A stretch of 64,000 bases of DNA from Rhodobacteraceae bacterium M382 (lineage in GTDB: Bacteria; Pseudomonadota; Alphaproteobacteria; Rhodobacterales; Rhodobacteraceae), in NCBI GenBank assembly GCA_025141015.1, contig CP081098.1, forward strand, positions 1,060,501-1,124,500. The letters run 5' to 3'. Each line of letters begins with the position of its first letter. Position 1 is the stretch's first letter. The position numbers were made by a program, and so were the translations under genes. This document shows, in pieces, positions 55,367 to 64,000 of this stretch. The notes under the pieces are model-generated. The model saw nothing but the letters and a program-made list of their open reading frames with translations. It was not told the origin of the DNA and searched no databases.

Positions 55367-56758
55367 TCAGCTGTGGATCGGACCGTCACCACAGGCCAGG
55401 GCGGCTTCACGCACGGCTTCGGAGTAGGTCGGGTGCGCGTGGCAGGTCAGCGCCACGTCTTCGGCCGACGCCCCGAATTCCATCGCCACGCACAGTTCGT
55501 GGATCATGTCACCGGCGGCAGGCCCGATGATCGCCGCGCCTAGAATGCGGTCGGTTTCCTTGTCGGTGATGATTTTGACAAAGCCGCCTTCGGCCTGGCC
55601 AACGGCCTTGGCACGGGCGTTGCCCATGAACATGAACTTGCCGACCTTGATCTTGCGGCCTTCGGCCTTGAGCGCGTCTTCGGTGGCACCGACGGTGGCG
55701 ACTTCGGGGGTGGTGTAGACCACGCCGGGGATCACGCCATAGTTGACGTGGCCATGTTTGCCGGCGATCACTTCGGCGACGGCCATGCCTTCATCCTCGG
55801 CCTTGTGGGCCAGCATGGGGCCCTCGATGGCGTCGCCGATGGCATAGATACCCGGCACGTTGGTGGCCCATTTGGCATCCGTTGCGATCTGACCGCGGTC
55901 AGTCATGGTGACGCCGATGGTGTCCAGCCCCAACCCGTCGGTGTAGGGTTTGCGCCCGGTGGCAACCAGAACGACGTCGGCGTCCAGGGTTTGCTCATCC
56001 CCGCCTTTCTTGGGCTGGTATTTGACCTTGGCTTTGGTCTTGGTGGTGTCCACGCCCTGCACGGCCGCGCCCATGATGAAGGTGAGGCCCTGCTTTTCCA
56101 GGATGCGTTTGAAGCTGCGCTGGACGTCCTTGTCCATGCCGGGACAGACCGCATCCATGTATTCGACCACGGTGACTTCGGAGCCGAGACGAGCGTAAAC
56201 CGAGCCCAGTTCCAATCCGATGACACCCGCGCCGATCACCACCATCTTCTTGGGAATCTTGGACAATTCCAGTGCGCCGGTCGAGGTCACGACAATTTTT
56301 TCGTCGACGTCGACGCCGGGGAGAGACGCGGGAACCGAACCGGATGCAACCACGATGTTCTTGGTGTCATAGGTGGTGTCACCGACCTGAACCTTGCCCG
56401 GTGCCGGGATCGAGCCATAGCCTTTGATCCAGTCGATCTTGTTCTTTTTGAACAGGAATTCAATGCCGCCGGTGTTCTGGTTGATGACGTCATCCTTGTA
56501 GGATTTCATCTGGTTCCAGTCGACGGAGGGGGATTTGCCCTTGAGGCCCATACCGGCGAAATTGTGCTCGGCCTCGTGCAGCATATGGGTGGCGTGCAAC
56601 AGGGCTTTGGACGGGATACAGCCCACATTCAGGCAGGTGCCGCCCAGGGTTTCGCGGCCTTCGACCACGGCGGTTTTCAGGCCCAGCTGGGCACAGCGGA
56701 TGGCGGACACATAGCCGCCGGGGCCCGCGCCGATAATGATCACATCATAGGATGCCAT
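55367..56758 (-). CDS. lpdA: Dihydrolipoyl dehydrogenase (E3)
   Basis: The 463-residue flavoenzyme reoxidises the lipoyl groups of OdhB. It shows the FAD motif [22 protein letters not shown], the redox disulfide [17 protein letters not shown] (Cys pair about 41-46), [14 protein letters not shown] for NAD and the C-terminal [15 protein letters not shown] with the catalytic His. AAAGGA precedes the ATG. It closes the ODH gene set, separated from odhB by a low-GC gene and a repeat-rich gap. Confidence 0.96.
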   Translation of the reverse strand: MASYDVIIIGAGPGGYVSAIRCAQLGLKTAVVEGRETLGGTCLNVGCIPSKALLHATHMLHEAEHNFAGMGLKGKSPSVDWNQMKSYKDDVINQNTGGIEFLFKKNKIDWIKGYGSIPAPGKVQVGDTTYDTKNIVVASGSVPASLPGVDVDEKIVVTSTGALELSKIPKKMVVIGAGVIGLELGSVYARLGSEVTVVEYMDAVCPGMDKDVQRSFKRILEKQGLTFIMGAAVQGVDTTKTKAKVKYQPKKGGDEQTLDADVVLVATGRKPYTDGLGLDTIGVTMTDRGQIATDAKWATNVPGIYAIGDAIEGPMLAHKAEDEGMAVAEVIAGKHGHVNYGVIPGVVYTTPEVATVGATEDALKAEGRKIKVGKFMFMGNARAKAVGQAEGGFVKIITDKETDRILGAAIIGPAAGDMIHELCVAMEFGASAEDVALTCHAHPTYSEAVREAALACGDGPIHS

Positions 56759-56805
56759 GAGGAAGTCCTTTCGTCAGGAATTGGGGAAACAGGGGGGGTG
56801 ACATG

Positions 56806-56835
56806 CGTGCACCACACGTGCACCAGGCGTGCACC
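56806..56835 (-). repeat. Three GTGCAC palindromes at 11-base spacing before lpdA
   Basis: The unit CGTGCACC(A) occurs at 56806, 56817 and 56828, an exact 11-base period (about one helical turn), 48-77 bases upstream of the lpdA start. Each holds the palindrome GTGCAC. The placing suggests a cooperative operator. The core CACGTGCA also occurs in the ETF-QO promoter. Confidence 0.55.
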
Positions 56836-56874
56836 CCCCTGACGGGTGTGTCGGGGTGTGAGATTGCGGGAAAA

Positions 56875-56932
56875 GGGGGCTCTGCCCCCGGCCCAAATGG
56901 GCCTCCCCCGGGATATTTTTGGCCAGATGAAG
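56875..56932 (+). repeat. Modular extragenic repeat, copy 2
   Basis: The plus strand reads GGGGGC-TCT-GCCCCC (56875-56889), GGCCC-AAAT-GGGCC (56890-56903), then CTCCCCCGGGA, TATTTTTGG and CCAGATGAAG. Order and tail match copy 1 at 34697-34804 on its minus strand; the middle hairpin differs. It lies antisense within the ODH gene set. The surrounding 56759-57064 gap holds no gene I can support. Confidence 0.7.
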
Positions 56933-57064
56933 GGGGATGGTCGCGCGCCGGAATGCCGTCCTGTGAGACACGATTGAAGCACAGGAGAGATCCCCGTCCT
57001 GCATGGAAACCTTTCAGGACGACCTGAGCTGTGAAAGTGGAGGCAATGTCGGCAAGTTTGAGCA

Positions 57065-57697
57065 TCACGGTGTTTCTTTTGAAGCTGTGTGTTCACCGAT
57101 CAACTCACCGATTGCATTCTCCGAATATTGGGACTGCGTATTAGGTGGGTGAGCCTCGATAATGGCATCCATAATTGCGGAGAAACCAAGATAGGAGTCT
57201 CGGGCGAAGCTGAAGAACCCGCACGACACAACAGGCCCTCCGATCACAAAACAGGTACCATACAACCATTGGCCATCAAGAAGCATGTGGATGCCGATGC
57301 TCAGACCCATCAGGAGGGCGGCAGCGCCAAGGCCATTGAAAAGTTCAAATTTTCTTTCCGCTTCAGAAAAATGTTGCCCCCAAACTTCGTTGCCTTCGAC
57401 GGCGATAAATTTGACAACCGCGAAACGCCTTAGATGAACGGGGCTTTTCCGTTGGGCCGCCATGCCCATGAGCATGACAGCTTCGCCTGCGACGTATGAG
57501 GCGAATAGGAAAACGAAAACCTCGATCGCTGCCACACTTGGCGCTTCCAGACCAAGATATGCAAGAGCTTGCCAAGTCTGCGGCTCTGCAGGTTTGGCCA
57601 GGTTTGCCAAGTCTGAGAGCAGCAGTAACAGGATAGAACCCAGGCCAAGGACACTAAGTGTCCTTGGCCACTGGCTCGGTATTCCTGTAAGGGCCAT
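57065..57697 (-). CDS. Low-GC membrane protein inserted in the ODH operon, unknown function
   Basis: The 210-residue product has about four hydrophobic segments (LSVLGLGSILLLLLSDL, SVAAIEVFVFLFASYVAGEAVML, LGAAALLMGLSIGIHMLL, YGTCFVIGGPVVSCGFF) with a charged cytoplasmic stretch between the second and third and a polar C-terminal tail. Sampled lines of the gene are about 50% GC, well below odhB next to it. The start lies only five bases after the odhB stop, so it would be transcribed with sucA-odhB. No family recognised; the composition suggests recent acquisition. Confidence 0.75.
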   Translation of the reverse strand: MALTGIPSQWPRTLSVLGLGSILLLLLSDLANLAKPAEPQTWQALAYLGLEAPSVAAIEVFVFLFASYVAGEAVMLMGMAAQRKSPVHLRRFAVVKFIAVEGNEVWGQHFSEAERKFELFNGLGAAALLMGLSIGIHMLLDGQWLYGTCFVIGGPVVSCGFFSFARDSYLGFSAIMDAIIEAHPPNTQSQYSENAIGELIGEHTASKETP

Positions 57698-57702
57698 GCT
57701 CC

Positions 57703-59208
57703 TTACAGATCCATCAGCAGGCGACGGGGGTCTTCGAGGGCCTCTTTGACGCGGACCAGGAAGGTGACGGCACCTTTGCCGTCGACGATGCGGTGGTCAT
57801 AGGAGAGCGCCAGATACATCATCGGGCGGATCACCACCTGACCGTTGATGGCCATCGGGCGGTCCTGGATCTTGTGCATGCCAAGGATACCGGATTGCGG
57901 TGGGTTCAGGATCGGCGAGGACATCAGCGAGCCGTAGACACCCCCGTTGGAGATGGTGAAGGTGCCGCCCTGCATTTCCGCCATCGACAGTTTGCCGTCG
58001 CGGGCGCGGGCACCTTTTTCGGCGATCGCCTTTTCGATCGCGGCAAAGGACATGGCGTCCGCGTCGCGGATCACCGGCACAACCAAACCTGTGGGGGTGC
58101 CGGCGGCAACGCCCATATGCACGAAATTCTTGTACACGATGTCGGTGCCATCAATTTCGGCGTTGACCTCGGGCACCTCTTTGAGCGCGTGGCAGCAGGC
58201 TTTGGTAAAGAAGGACATGAAGCCCAGTTTGACGCCGTGTTTCTTCAGGAACAGCTCTTTGTATTCGTTGCGCAGGGCCATCACCTCGGTCATGTCGACC
58301 TCGTTATAGGTGGTGAGCATGGCAGCGGTGTTCTGGCTGTCCTTGAGACGTTTGGCGATGGTCTGACGCAGGCGGGTCATTTTGACCCGCTCTTCGCGCG
58401 CGGCGTCATCGGCGGCCACCGGTGCGCGGGGCGCGGCGGGGGCTGGTGCGGGGGCCGGGGTTGCAGCCGCCGCGGCCACGGCGCGGGCGACGTCGTCCTT
58501 CATGATGCGGCCATCCCGTCCGGTGCCCTGCACGGCATCCGCGCTGAGACCGGCACTGGCCATCGCCTTTTCGGCCGAGGGGGCGTTGGCCACGTCTTTG
58601 GCCGCCGCGGTGGTGGCCACGGCCGGGTTTACCGCAGCTGCGGGCGCGGCGGGGGCCGGGGCGGCACCCGAGCCGGATCCGGAGATCACGCCAAGTTTGG
58701 CGGATGCGGACACGGTGGCACCTTCGGCAGCGGTGATTTCGGTCAGCACGCCCGACGTGGGGGCGGGGACTTCGACCGAGACCTTGTCGGTTTCCAGCTC
58801 GCAGAGCATTTCGTCCTGGGCGACGGTATCACCGACCTGTTTGAACCAGGTCGATACGGTGGCTTCGGACACGGATTCGCCCAGGGTGGGAACCATGATG
58901 TCCGTGGCGCTGGCCGCGGCCGGGGCGGCGGCGGGTGCCGTGGGGGCGGCGCTGGTGCCTGCACCGCCTTCGGCGATGGTGGCCAACAGGGCGTTGACGC
59001 CAACGGTGTCCCCTTCGGCGGCAACGATTTCCCCCATGACGCCGGCAGCGGGCGAGGGCACTTCGACCGTGACCTTGTCAGTTTCCAGCTCGCAGAGCAT
59101 TTCGTCCACGGCAACGGCATCGCCGGGTTTTTTGAACCAGGTGGCGATTGTGGCCTCGGTTACGGATTCACCAAGAGTTGGGACACGAACTTCGCTTGTC
59201 ATCGTCAT
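57703..59208 (-). CDS. odhB: Dihydrolipoyllysine succinyltransferase (E2 of 2-oxoglutarate dehydrogenase) with two lipoyl domains
   Basis: The 501-residue E2 core protein has two lipoyl domains in tandem (about residues 5-78 and 103-178), each with ELETDKV around the lipoylated Lys, joined by Ala/Pro-rich linkers, then an E3-binding domain ([25 protein letters not shown]) and the catalytic domain ending in [19 protein letters not shown]. Most E2o proteins have one lipoyl domain. AAGGAT precedes the ATG at 59208, one base after the sucA stop. Confidence 0.96.
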   Translation of the reverse strand: MTMTSEVRVPTLGESVTEATIATWFKKPGDAVAVDEMLCELETDKVTVEVPSPAAGVMGEIVAAEGDTVGVNALLATIAEGGAGTSAAPTAPAAAPAAASATDIMVPTLGESVSEATVSTWFKQVGDTVAQDEMLCELETDKVSVEVPAPTSGVLTEITAAEGATVSASAKLGVISGSGSGAAPAPAAPAAAVNPAVATTAAAKDVANAPSAEKAMASAGLSADAVQGTGRDGRIMKDDVARAVAAAAATPAPAPAPAAPRAPVAADDAAREERVKMTRLRQTIAKRLKDSQNTAAMLTTYNEVDMTEVMALRNEYKELFLKKHGVKLGFMSFFTKACCHALKEVPEVNAEIDGTDIVYKNFVHMGVAAGTPTGLVVPVIRDADAMSFAAIEKAIAEKGARARDGKLSMAEMQGGTFTISNGGVYGSLMSSPILNPPQSGILGMHKIQDRPMAINGQVVIRPMMYLALSYDHRIVDGKGAVTFLVRVKEALEDPRRLLMDL

Positions 59209-59209
59209 G

Positions 59210-62164
59210 TTATCCTTCGATGCTCAGCGCTTCGTTCACGAGCGCTTCTTGTTGGGCTTTGTGTTGGCTGGCCAGACCCGTTGCGGGCGAGGCAGACGTG
59301 GCGCGACCGACATAGCGCGGTCGTTTGTAATCGGCACCGATGCGGGTCAGCACCCATTCGATGTTGGGTTCGATAAAGGTCCAGGCGCCCTGGTTCTTGG
59401 GCTCTTCCTGACACCAGATGACTTCGGCGGTCTTGAAGCGTTCCAATTCGTTGACCATCGAGAGGGCCGGGAAGGGGTAATATTGTTCAAGCCGCATCAG
59501 GTAGACATCGTCGATGCCGCGGGCGTCGCGTTCTTCGAGCAGGTCGAAGTAGACCTTGCCCGAGCAGATCACCACGCGCTTGATCTTGTCATCGGCGACC
59601 AGCTGGGTGTCGGAGTTGCCCTTTTGGGCGTCATCCCACAGCACCCGGTGAAAGCTGGATCCGGTGGTGAAATCTTCGGTGTTGGAGACACAGAGTTTGT
59701 GGCGCAGCAGCGATTTCGGTGTGACCAGGATCAGCGGCTTGCGGAAGGTGCGGTGCAGCTGGCGACGCAGGATGTGGAAGTAGTTCGCAGGCGTCGTACA
59801 ATTGGCGACGATCCAGTTGTCCTGGCCGCACATCTGCAGGAACCGTTCCAGGCGGGCCGAGCTGTGTTCAGGGCCCTGGCCCTCAAAACCGTGCGGCAGC
59901 AGGGTCACCAGGCCGGACATGCGCAGCCATTTGCTTTCGCCCGAGCTGATGAACTGATCGAACATGATCTGGGCGCCATTGGCAAAATCACCGAACTGGG
60001 CCTCCCACAGGGTCAGCGCATTGGGTTCGGCCAGCGAAAAGCCGTATTCAAAGCCGAGCACCGCATATTCGCTGAGCATCGAGTCGATGACTTCGTATTG
60101 GGACTGACCGGCGCGGATGTGGTTGAGCGGATAGTAGCGCTCTTCGGTGTCCTGATTGATCAGACCGGAGTGACGTTGAGAGAAGGTGCCGCGGGTGGCG
60201 TCCTGCCCGGACAGGCGGACCGGATAGCCTTCGGTCATGAGCGAGCCAAAGGCCAGAGCCTCGCCCGTGGCCCAGTCGATGCCAGAGCCGGTTTCGAACA
60301 TCTTTTTCTTGGTTTCGAGCAGGCGACCGACGGTTTTATGCAGCGGGAAGCCATCAGGTGCGGTCGAGAGCGCGCGACCGATGTCGACAAAGGTTTCCGG
60401 GTCGATCGAGGTTTTGCCCCTCTGATAATCCTGGTCCTTTTTGTCCAGATGCGACCAGCGCCCGTCCAGCCAGTCGGCCTTGTTGGGCTTGTAGTCTTTG
60501 CCGGTTTCGAACTCTTCGTTCAGATGCGCCTGAAAGGCGGCCTTCATGTCTTCGATTTCGCCTTCGGGGATCAGGCCGTCCTTGACCAGGCGTTCGGTAT
60601 AGAGCGCCAGCGTGGTTTTGTGGCCTTTGATCTTCTTGTACATGATCGGGTTGGTGAACATGGGCTCGTCGCCCTCGTTGTGACCAAACCGGCGGTAACA
60701 GAAGATGTCGAGCACGACGTCCTTGTGGAATTTCTGGCGGAATTCGGTGGCAACCTTGGCCGCGTGCACGACCGCTTCGGGATCGTCGCCGTTGACATGA
60801 AAGATCGGTGCTTCGACCACCAGCGCATTGTCGGTGGGATAGGGCGAGGAGCGCGAAAAATGCGGTGCGGTGGTGAAACCGATCTGGTTGTTGACCACGA
60901 TATGCATGGTGCCGCCTGTCTTGTGCCCCTTGAGGCCCGAGAGAGCGAAACATTCGGCCACGACACCCTGACCGGCAAAGGCGGCGTCACCGTGCAGCAG
61001 GATCGGCAGAACCTTGATCCGGTCCGCGTCGTTTTTCTGATCCTGTTTGGCGCGCACCTTGCCCAGCACAACGGGGTTCACCGCTTCGAGGTGGGAGGGG
61101 TTGGCGGTCAGCGACAGGTGGACATTGTTGTTGTCGAATTCGCGGTCTGACGAAGCGCCGAGGTGATATTTCACATCACCCGATCCGTCGACATCCTCGG
61201 GTTTGAAGCTGCCGCCCTGGAATTCGTTGAAGATCGCGCGATAGGGTTTCTGCATCACATTGGCCAGAACCGACAGGCGGCCCCGGTGGGGCATCCCGAT
61301 GACGATTTCTTCGACACCCAGGCTGCCGCCGCGTTTGATGATCTGTTCCATCGCGGGGATCAGCGATTCACCGCCATCCAGACCAAAGCGTTTGGTGCCC
61401 ATGTATTTGACGTGCAGGAATTTCTCGAACCCTTCGGCTTCGACCATCTTGTTCAGGATGGCCTTGCGGCCTTCGCGGGTGAACTGGATTTCCTTGCCCA
61501 GGCCTTCGATCCGCTCCTTGAGCCAGCTGGCCTCTTCGGGGTTGGAAATATGCATGTATTGCAGCGCGAATGTACCGCAATAGGTGCGGTTCACGATCTC
61601 GACGATCTGGCGCATGCTGGCAACCTGGAGGCCCAGCACATTGTCGATGAAGATCGGGCGATCCATGTCGGCATCGGTAAAGCCGTAGGATTTTGGGTCC
61701 AGTTCGGGATGCGGCACGGTCGAGCGCATCCCCAGCGGGTCCAGATCTGCAACCAGGTGACCCCGGATCCGATAGGCCCGGATCAGCATCAGGGCGCGGA
61801 TCGAATCCAGCACGGCGCGTTTGATCTGATCATCGCTGACCGCGACGCCGGTGGCGGCGGCCTTGTCCTTGATCTTTTTGGCGGCGGCCTTGCTGTCGGC
61901 CTGGGCCCATTCGCCTGTCAGGGCATGGGTCAGGTCGTCGCTGGGCACGGGCGGCCAATCGGTGCGCGCCCAGGACGGGCCGGTGGCTTCGGCTTTTACA
62001 TCCAGTTCGGCGTCGCCCATCTGGCGGAAGAACTCGGCCCAGGCCGCGTCGACGGCACCCGGATCATTGGCGTATCTGGCGTACATCTGTTCCAGATATT
62101 CGGCGTTGTGACCCTGCATGAACGAGGACGCATGGAAGAGCTCGTTGGGGCTTTGATCTGTCAT
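59210..62164 (-). CDS. sucA: 2-oxoglutarate dehydrogenase E1 component
   Basis: The 984-residue thiamine-diphosphate enzyme decarboxylates 2-oxoglutarate. It begins with the E1 N-terminal helix ([20 protein letters not shown]) that docks to E2, and has [30 protein letters not shown] and the C-terminal [25 protein letters not shown] lies seven bases before ATG 62164 ([10 protein letters not shown]). It is followed directly by odhB. Confidence 0.97.
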   Translation of the reverse strand: MTDQSPNELFHASSFMQGHNAEYLEQMYARYANDPGAVDAAWAEFFRQMGDAELDVKAEATGPSWARTDWPPVPSDDLTHALTGEWAQADSKAAAKKIKDKAAATGVAVSDDQIKRAVLDSIRALMLIRAYRIRGHLVADLDPLGMRSTVPHPELDPKSYGFTDADMDRPIFIDNVLGLQVASMRQIVEIVNRTYCGTFALQYMHISNPEEASWLKERIEGLGKEIQFTREGRKAILNKMVEAEGFEKFLHVKYMGTKRFGLDGGESLIPAMEQIIKRGGSLGVEEIVIGMPHRGRLSVLANVMQKPYRAIFNEFQGGSFKPEDVDGSGDVKYHLGASSDREFDNNNVHLSLTANPSHLEAVNPVVLGKVRAKQDQKNDADRIKVLPILLHGDAAFAGQGVVAECFALSGLKGHKTGGTMHIVVNNQIGFTTAPHFSRSSPYPTDNALVVEAPIFHVNGDDPEAVVHAAKVATEFRQKFHKDVVLDIFCYRRFGHNEGDEPMFTNPIMYKKIKGHKTTLALYTERLVKDGLIPEGEIEDMKAAFQAHLNEEFETGKDYKPNKADWLDGRWSHLDKKDQDYQRGKTSIDPETFVDIGRALSTAPDGFPLHKTVGRLLETKKKMFETGSGIDWATGEALAFGSLMTEGYPVRLSGQDATRGTFSQRHSGLINQDTEERYYPLNHIRAGQSQYEVIDSMLSEYAVLGFEYGFSLAEPNALTLWEAQFGDFANGAQIMFDQFISSGESKWLRMSGLVTLLPHGFEGQGPEHSSARLERFLQMCGQDNWIVANCTTPANYFHILRRQLHRTFRKPLILVTPKSLLRHKLCVSNTEDFTTGSSFHRVLWDDAQKGNSDTQLVADDKIKRVVICSGKVYFDLLEERDARGIDDVYLMRLEQYYPFPALSMVNELERFKTAEVIWCQEEPKNQGAWTFIEPNIEWVLTRIGADYKRPRYVGRATSASPATGLASQHKAQQEALVNEALSIEG

Positions 62165-62312
62165 TGTCGGCTCCTGGTAATATGAAGAAGGCTTGGGGAC
62201 TTCTTCAAAATTCAATTTCCGGCGGTGTGTCTTGGTTTCGGTGTATGGGGCGGGGGCATCAGGGATGGGGCTGGTGCCAGTTGTGGGGCGGGTAAACCGG
62301 GGGGCGGATGTG

Positions 62313-63152
62313 TCATGTGCCGTCACCTGTGGTGTCGCGCGGTACCGCAAAATAGTTGAACGCAAGAAATGGGTATTGGCGGTATGATCCAAATTGCGCC
62401 GCGGTCAGGGCGGGGCGGTCAAAATAGAGATCAAAGGCCGCGAACACGTCATAGTTCAGGTCATCGGTAAACATCCGGAACAGATTGTCTGTCAGGCTGG
62501 TGTCCAGGGTTTCGTCCTGAACTGCGCCAGCTTCGAACAGAACGACCGGACGGCATCGGCGCAGCAGGGCAGCAGCGCCGCGCAGCGCGGGGTATTCAAA
62601 CCCTTCGACATCTATCTTGATAAAGTCGGGGGTGATGTCATCCCCGATGAGATCGTCCAGACGGCGGGCGGGAACGGTGATTTCCTGGGTGTCGCCGCGC
62701 CCGCTGCGATCCGCCAGCGAACTGAAGCCCGGTTGGCTCAGGTTTTCGAAAAAGCTGACCTGACCATCGGTGTCGGAGACGGCAACCGCGTGGACGTCGC
62801 AGTCGGGAAAGCTGTTGCGCAGCATCGCGGCCTTGCCCGGGCTGGCCTCGATTATGATCAGGCGGCCATCGGGCGCATGTCGGCGCAGTTTGTAAGAGAC
62901 AGATCCCAGGTGGCCGCCCACATCCAGGCAGGTCCAGTCGGGTTTGATCATACGCGACAACATCAGGTCGATGAACCGGTCTTCCTGGCGCAGAAGGCCC
63001 AGTTCGGGATGCCGGATGCCGGTCAGTTCGGACCATGTTCGACGCAGGATTTCGATGGGCCCGGCCAAGGGTGACACCGCCAATTGATGCTTGAGTCGCA
63101 GCTTGAAGGGAACGCTGGCCAGCGGAGCATGGGGAGACGGTGCGGCGGTCAT
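62313..63152 (-). CDS. FkbM-family methyltransferase
   Basis: The 279-residue SAM-dependent methyltransferase has motif I CLDVGGHLGSVSYKLRR, IIIEASPGKAAML, a C-terminal IKIDVEGFEYPALRGA and VLFEAG, all typical of FkbM-type enzymes acting on hydroxyl groups of glycans or secondary metabolites. It has no ribosome site of its own; a 21-codon ORF with a strong site ends one base before its ATG, suggesting coupling. It sits between sucD and sucA, an unusual place for such a gene. Confidence 0.9.
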   Translation of the reverse strand: MTAAPSPHAPLASVPFKLRLKHQLAVSPLAGPIEILRRTWSELTGIRHPELGLLRQEDRFIDLMLSRMIKPDWTCLDVGGHLGSVSYKLRRHAPDGRLIIIEASPGKAAMLRNSFPDCDVHAVAVSDTDGQVSFFENLSQPGFSSLADRSGRGDTQEITVPARRLDDLIGDDITPDFIKIDVEGFEYPALRGAAALLRRCRPVVLFEAGAVQDETLDTSLTDNLFRMFTDDLNYDVFAAFDLYFDRPALTAAQFGSYRQYPFLAFNYFAVPRDTTGDGT

Positions 63153-63153
63153 T

Positions 63154-63219
63154 TCACAACGGCCCCGCAGGTCGCAACATCAAAGCGATCAACGCATGTT
63201 CGCAGCATGCAATAGCCAT
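63154..63219 (-). CDS. 21-residue leader ORF before the FkbM gene
   Basis: AGGAGGAG (63232-63225), five bases, then ATG and 21 codons (MAIACCEHALIALMLRPAGPL) ending in TGA at 63154, one base before the FkbM start codon. The strong ribosome site and the stop-start junction indicate translational coupling. No homologue is recognised; it may be a leader peptide that controls the downstream gene, or a tiny protein with two adjacent cysteines. Confidence 0.6.
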   Translation of the reverse strand: MAIACCEHALIALMLRPAGPL

Positions 63220-63284
63220 GATCACTCCTCCTGCTGTCATTGGGTCGGCGCGATGGATCACGCGTTCAGATTGGTGGGCGGGGC

Positions 63285-63311
63285 GCATCGGGCCAGCGGG
63301 TGGCCCGATGC
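63285..63311. terminator. Strong hairpin downstream of sucD
   Basis: A perfect 10 bp stem GCATCGGGCC/GGCCCGATGC with loop AGCGGGT lies 19 bases after the sucD stop. No U-tract follows on the minus strand, so it may stabilise the sucCD message or give partial termination before the FkbM-sucA genes. Confidence 0.55.
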
Positions 63312-63329
63312 AATGCGTGTATCGGGCAC

Positions 63330-64000
63330 TCAGCCCTTGATGGCTTCCAGAACGGCTTCGCCCAGGGTGGCGGGGCTTTCGGCGACAACGATGCCGGCCG
63401 CGCGCATGGCTTCGATCTTGTCTTCGGCACCGCCCTTGCCGCCAGCGACGATGGCACCGGCATGGCCCATGCGACGGCCGGGAGGGGCTGTGCGGCCTGC
63501 GATGAACCCGGCGGTGGGTTTGGAGCGGCCTTTTTTGGCCTCATCCGCCAGAAACTGGGCGGCTTCTTCTTCGGCGCTGCCGCCGATTTCACCGATCATG
63601 ATGATGCTTTCGGTTTCATCATCGGCCAGGAACCATTCCAGCACGTCGATATGTTCGGTGCCCTTGATCGGGTCGCCGCCGATGCCGACGCAGGTGGATT
63701 GGCCCAGACCCACGTCGGTGGTCTGTTTCACGGCCTCATAAGTCAGGGTGCCGGAGCGGGACACAACACCGACCGAGCCACGTTTGTGGATGTGGCCGGG
63801 CATGATGCCGATCTTGCAGGCGTCCGGGGTGATCACGCCGGGACAGTTGGGGCCGATCAGGCGCGATTTGGAGCCTTCGAGGGCGCGCTGTACCTTCATC
63901 ATGTCCAGAACCGGGATGCCTTCGGTGATGCAGACGATTACTTCCATTTCGGCGTCGATCGCTTCGAGGATCGAATCGGCGGCAAAGGGCGGCGGCACAT
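63330..64000 (-). CDS. sucD: Succinate-CoA ligase alpha subunit (5' end outside window)
   Basis: The visible 223 residues are the C-terminal three quarters of SucD (full length near 290). [56 protein letters not shown] and [17 protein letters not shown] with the phosphorylated His are all present. It makes succinate and ATP or GTP from succinyl-CoA, the step after the ODH complex encoded downstream. The right edge cuts the codon before the conserved [10 protein letters not shown]. Confidence 0.96.
   Translation of the reverse strand, partial: VPPPFAADSILEAIDAEMEVIVCITEGIPVLDMMKVQRALEGSKSRLIGPNCPGVITPDACKIGIMPGHIHKRGSVGVVSRSGTLTYEAVKQTTDVGLGQSTCVGIGGDPIKGTEHIDVLEWFLADDETESIIMIGEIGGSAEEEAAQFLADEAKKGRSKPTAGFIAGRTAPPGRRMGHAGAIVAGGKGGAEDKIEAMRAAGIVVAESPATLGEAVLEAIKG

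Noticed and set aside
56745-57068. 107-residue minus-strand frame starting TGATG-coupled to the low-GC gene
   Set aside because: It runs through the extragenic repeat and into the lpdA start, with no conserved motif; the start overlap is probably chance.
58382-61150. 922-residue plus-strand frame over odhB and sucA
   Set aside because: It is antisense to two clear housekeeping genes and its product has biased composition without homology.
63285-63311. Hairpin after sucD as a classical rho-independent terminator
   Set aside because: The stem is strong but no U-tract follows on the transcribed strand, so only a stabilising or partial-termination role is claimed.
1-64000. tRNA, rRNA, CRISPR, insertion sequence or phage attachment site
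   Set aside because: No T-loop-like sequence in a gap, no regular spacer-repeat array, and no transposase or integrase reading frame was seen.

Overview
The window reads as chromosomal DNA of an alphaproteobacterium of the Roseobacter group (Rhodobacterales). The support is high GC, dense short operons with many ATGA/GTGA start-stop overlaps, PHB synthesis genes, ETF-ubiquinone oxidoreductase, the aa3-oxidase subunit IV peptide, the argH-lipoprotein-lysA and TIGR02302-ftsEX neighbourhoods, and an ODH operon of sucD-sucA-odhB-lpd type. No rRNA, tRNA, CRISPR array, insertion sequence or prophage was seen. It is mostly housekeeping DNA with a few accessory islands.

Layout. 1-4186 (minus): aspartate carbamoyltransferase with a dihydroorotase homologue that has lost its catalytic residues, two small membrane proteins between them, and a 2-hydroxyacid dehydrogenase. 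4299-11793 (plus): an unusual uracil-DNA glycosylase, a phosphoesterase, a LysE exporter, moaB and an RND efflux pair. 11810-16653: Nudix hydrolase, orphan DsbD N-terminal domain, YqgE, Sua5/TsaC, acyl-CoA dehydrogenase. 16657-21579 (plus): MBL hydrolase, a membrane glycerophosphodiesterase overlapping a secreted phospholipase A2-like gene, oxidase subunit IV, a lipoprotein. 21628-26850: AzlCD, then a molybdenum-cofactor cluster (fdhD, mobA, mobB, unknown, moeA). 26851-27198 is hairpin-rich non-coding DNA. 27199-31636: membrane protein, greA, a SoxR regulator divergent from a glyoxalase-like gene with a clear MerR-type promoter, ETF-QO. 32147-37193: TPR protein, ispE, polyprenyl synthase, small conserved genes. 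37363-41753: LysR regulator, phbB, phbA, EAL protein. 41864-48197: tag, lysozyme-inhibitor-like protein, TlpA thioredoxin, argH, lipoprotein, ATP-grasp, lysA. 48235-54862: TIGR02302 protein, zinc-ribbon protein, ftsE-ftsX, acyltransferase, flavin-binding protein. 54947-64000 (minus): EthD-like protein, lpd, a low-GC membrane gene, odhB, sucA, FkbM methyltransferase with a 21-codon leader ORF, and sucD cut by the right edge.

How genes work together. ETF-QO and the acyl-CoA dehydrogenase feed electrons into the quinone pool; phbA/phbB divert acetyl-CoA to storage; sucA-odhB-lpd-sucD form the TCA oxoglutarate to succinate steps; mobA/mobB/moeA/moaB/fdhD serve molybdoenzymes, probably formate dehydrogenase; argH and lysA make arginine and lysine; ftsEX couples division to wall hydrolysis.

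Most worth a second look: the PLA2-like/glycerophosphodiesterase pair, the low-GC membrane gene inserted in the ODH operon, the leader ORF before the FkbM gene, the glycosylase lacking Fe-S cysteines, the pseudo-dihydroorotase, two copies of a modular extragenic repeat, and the hairpin cluster after moeA. No wholly new multi-gene defence or biosynthetic system was recognised.
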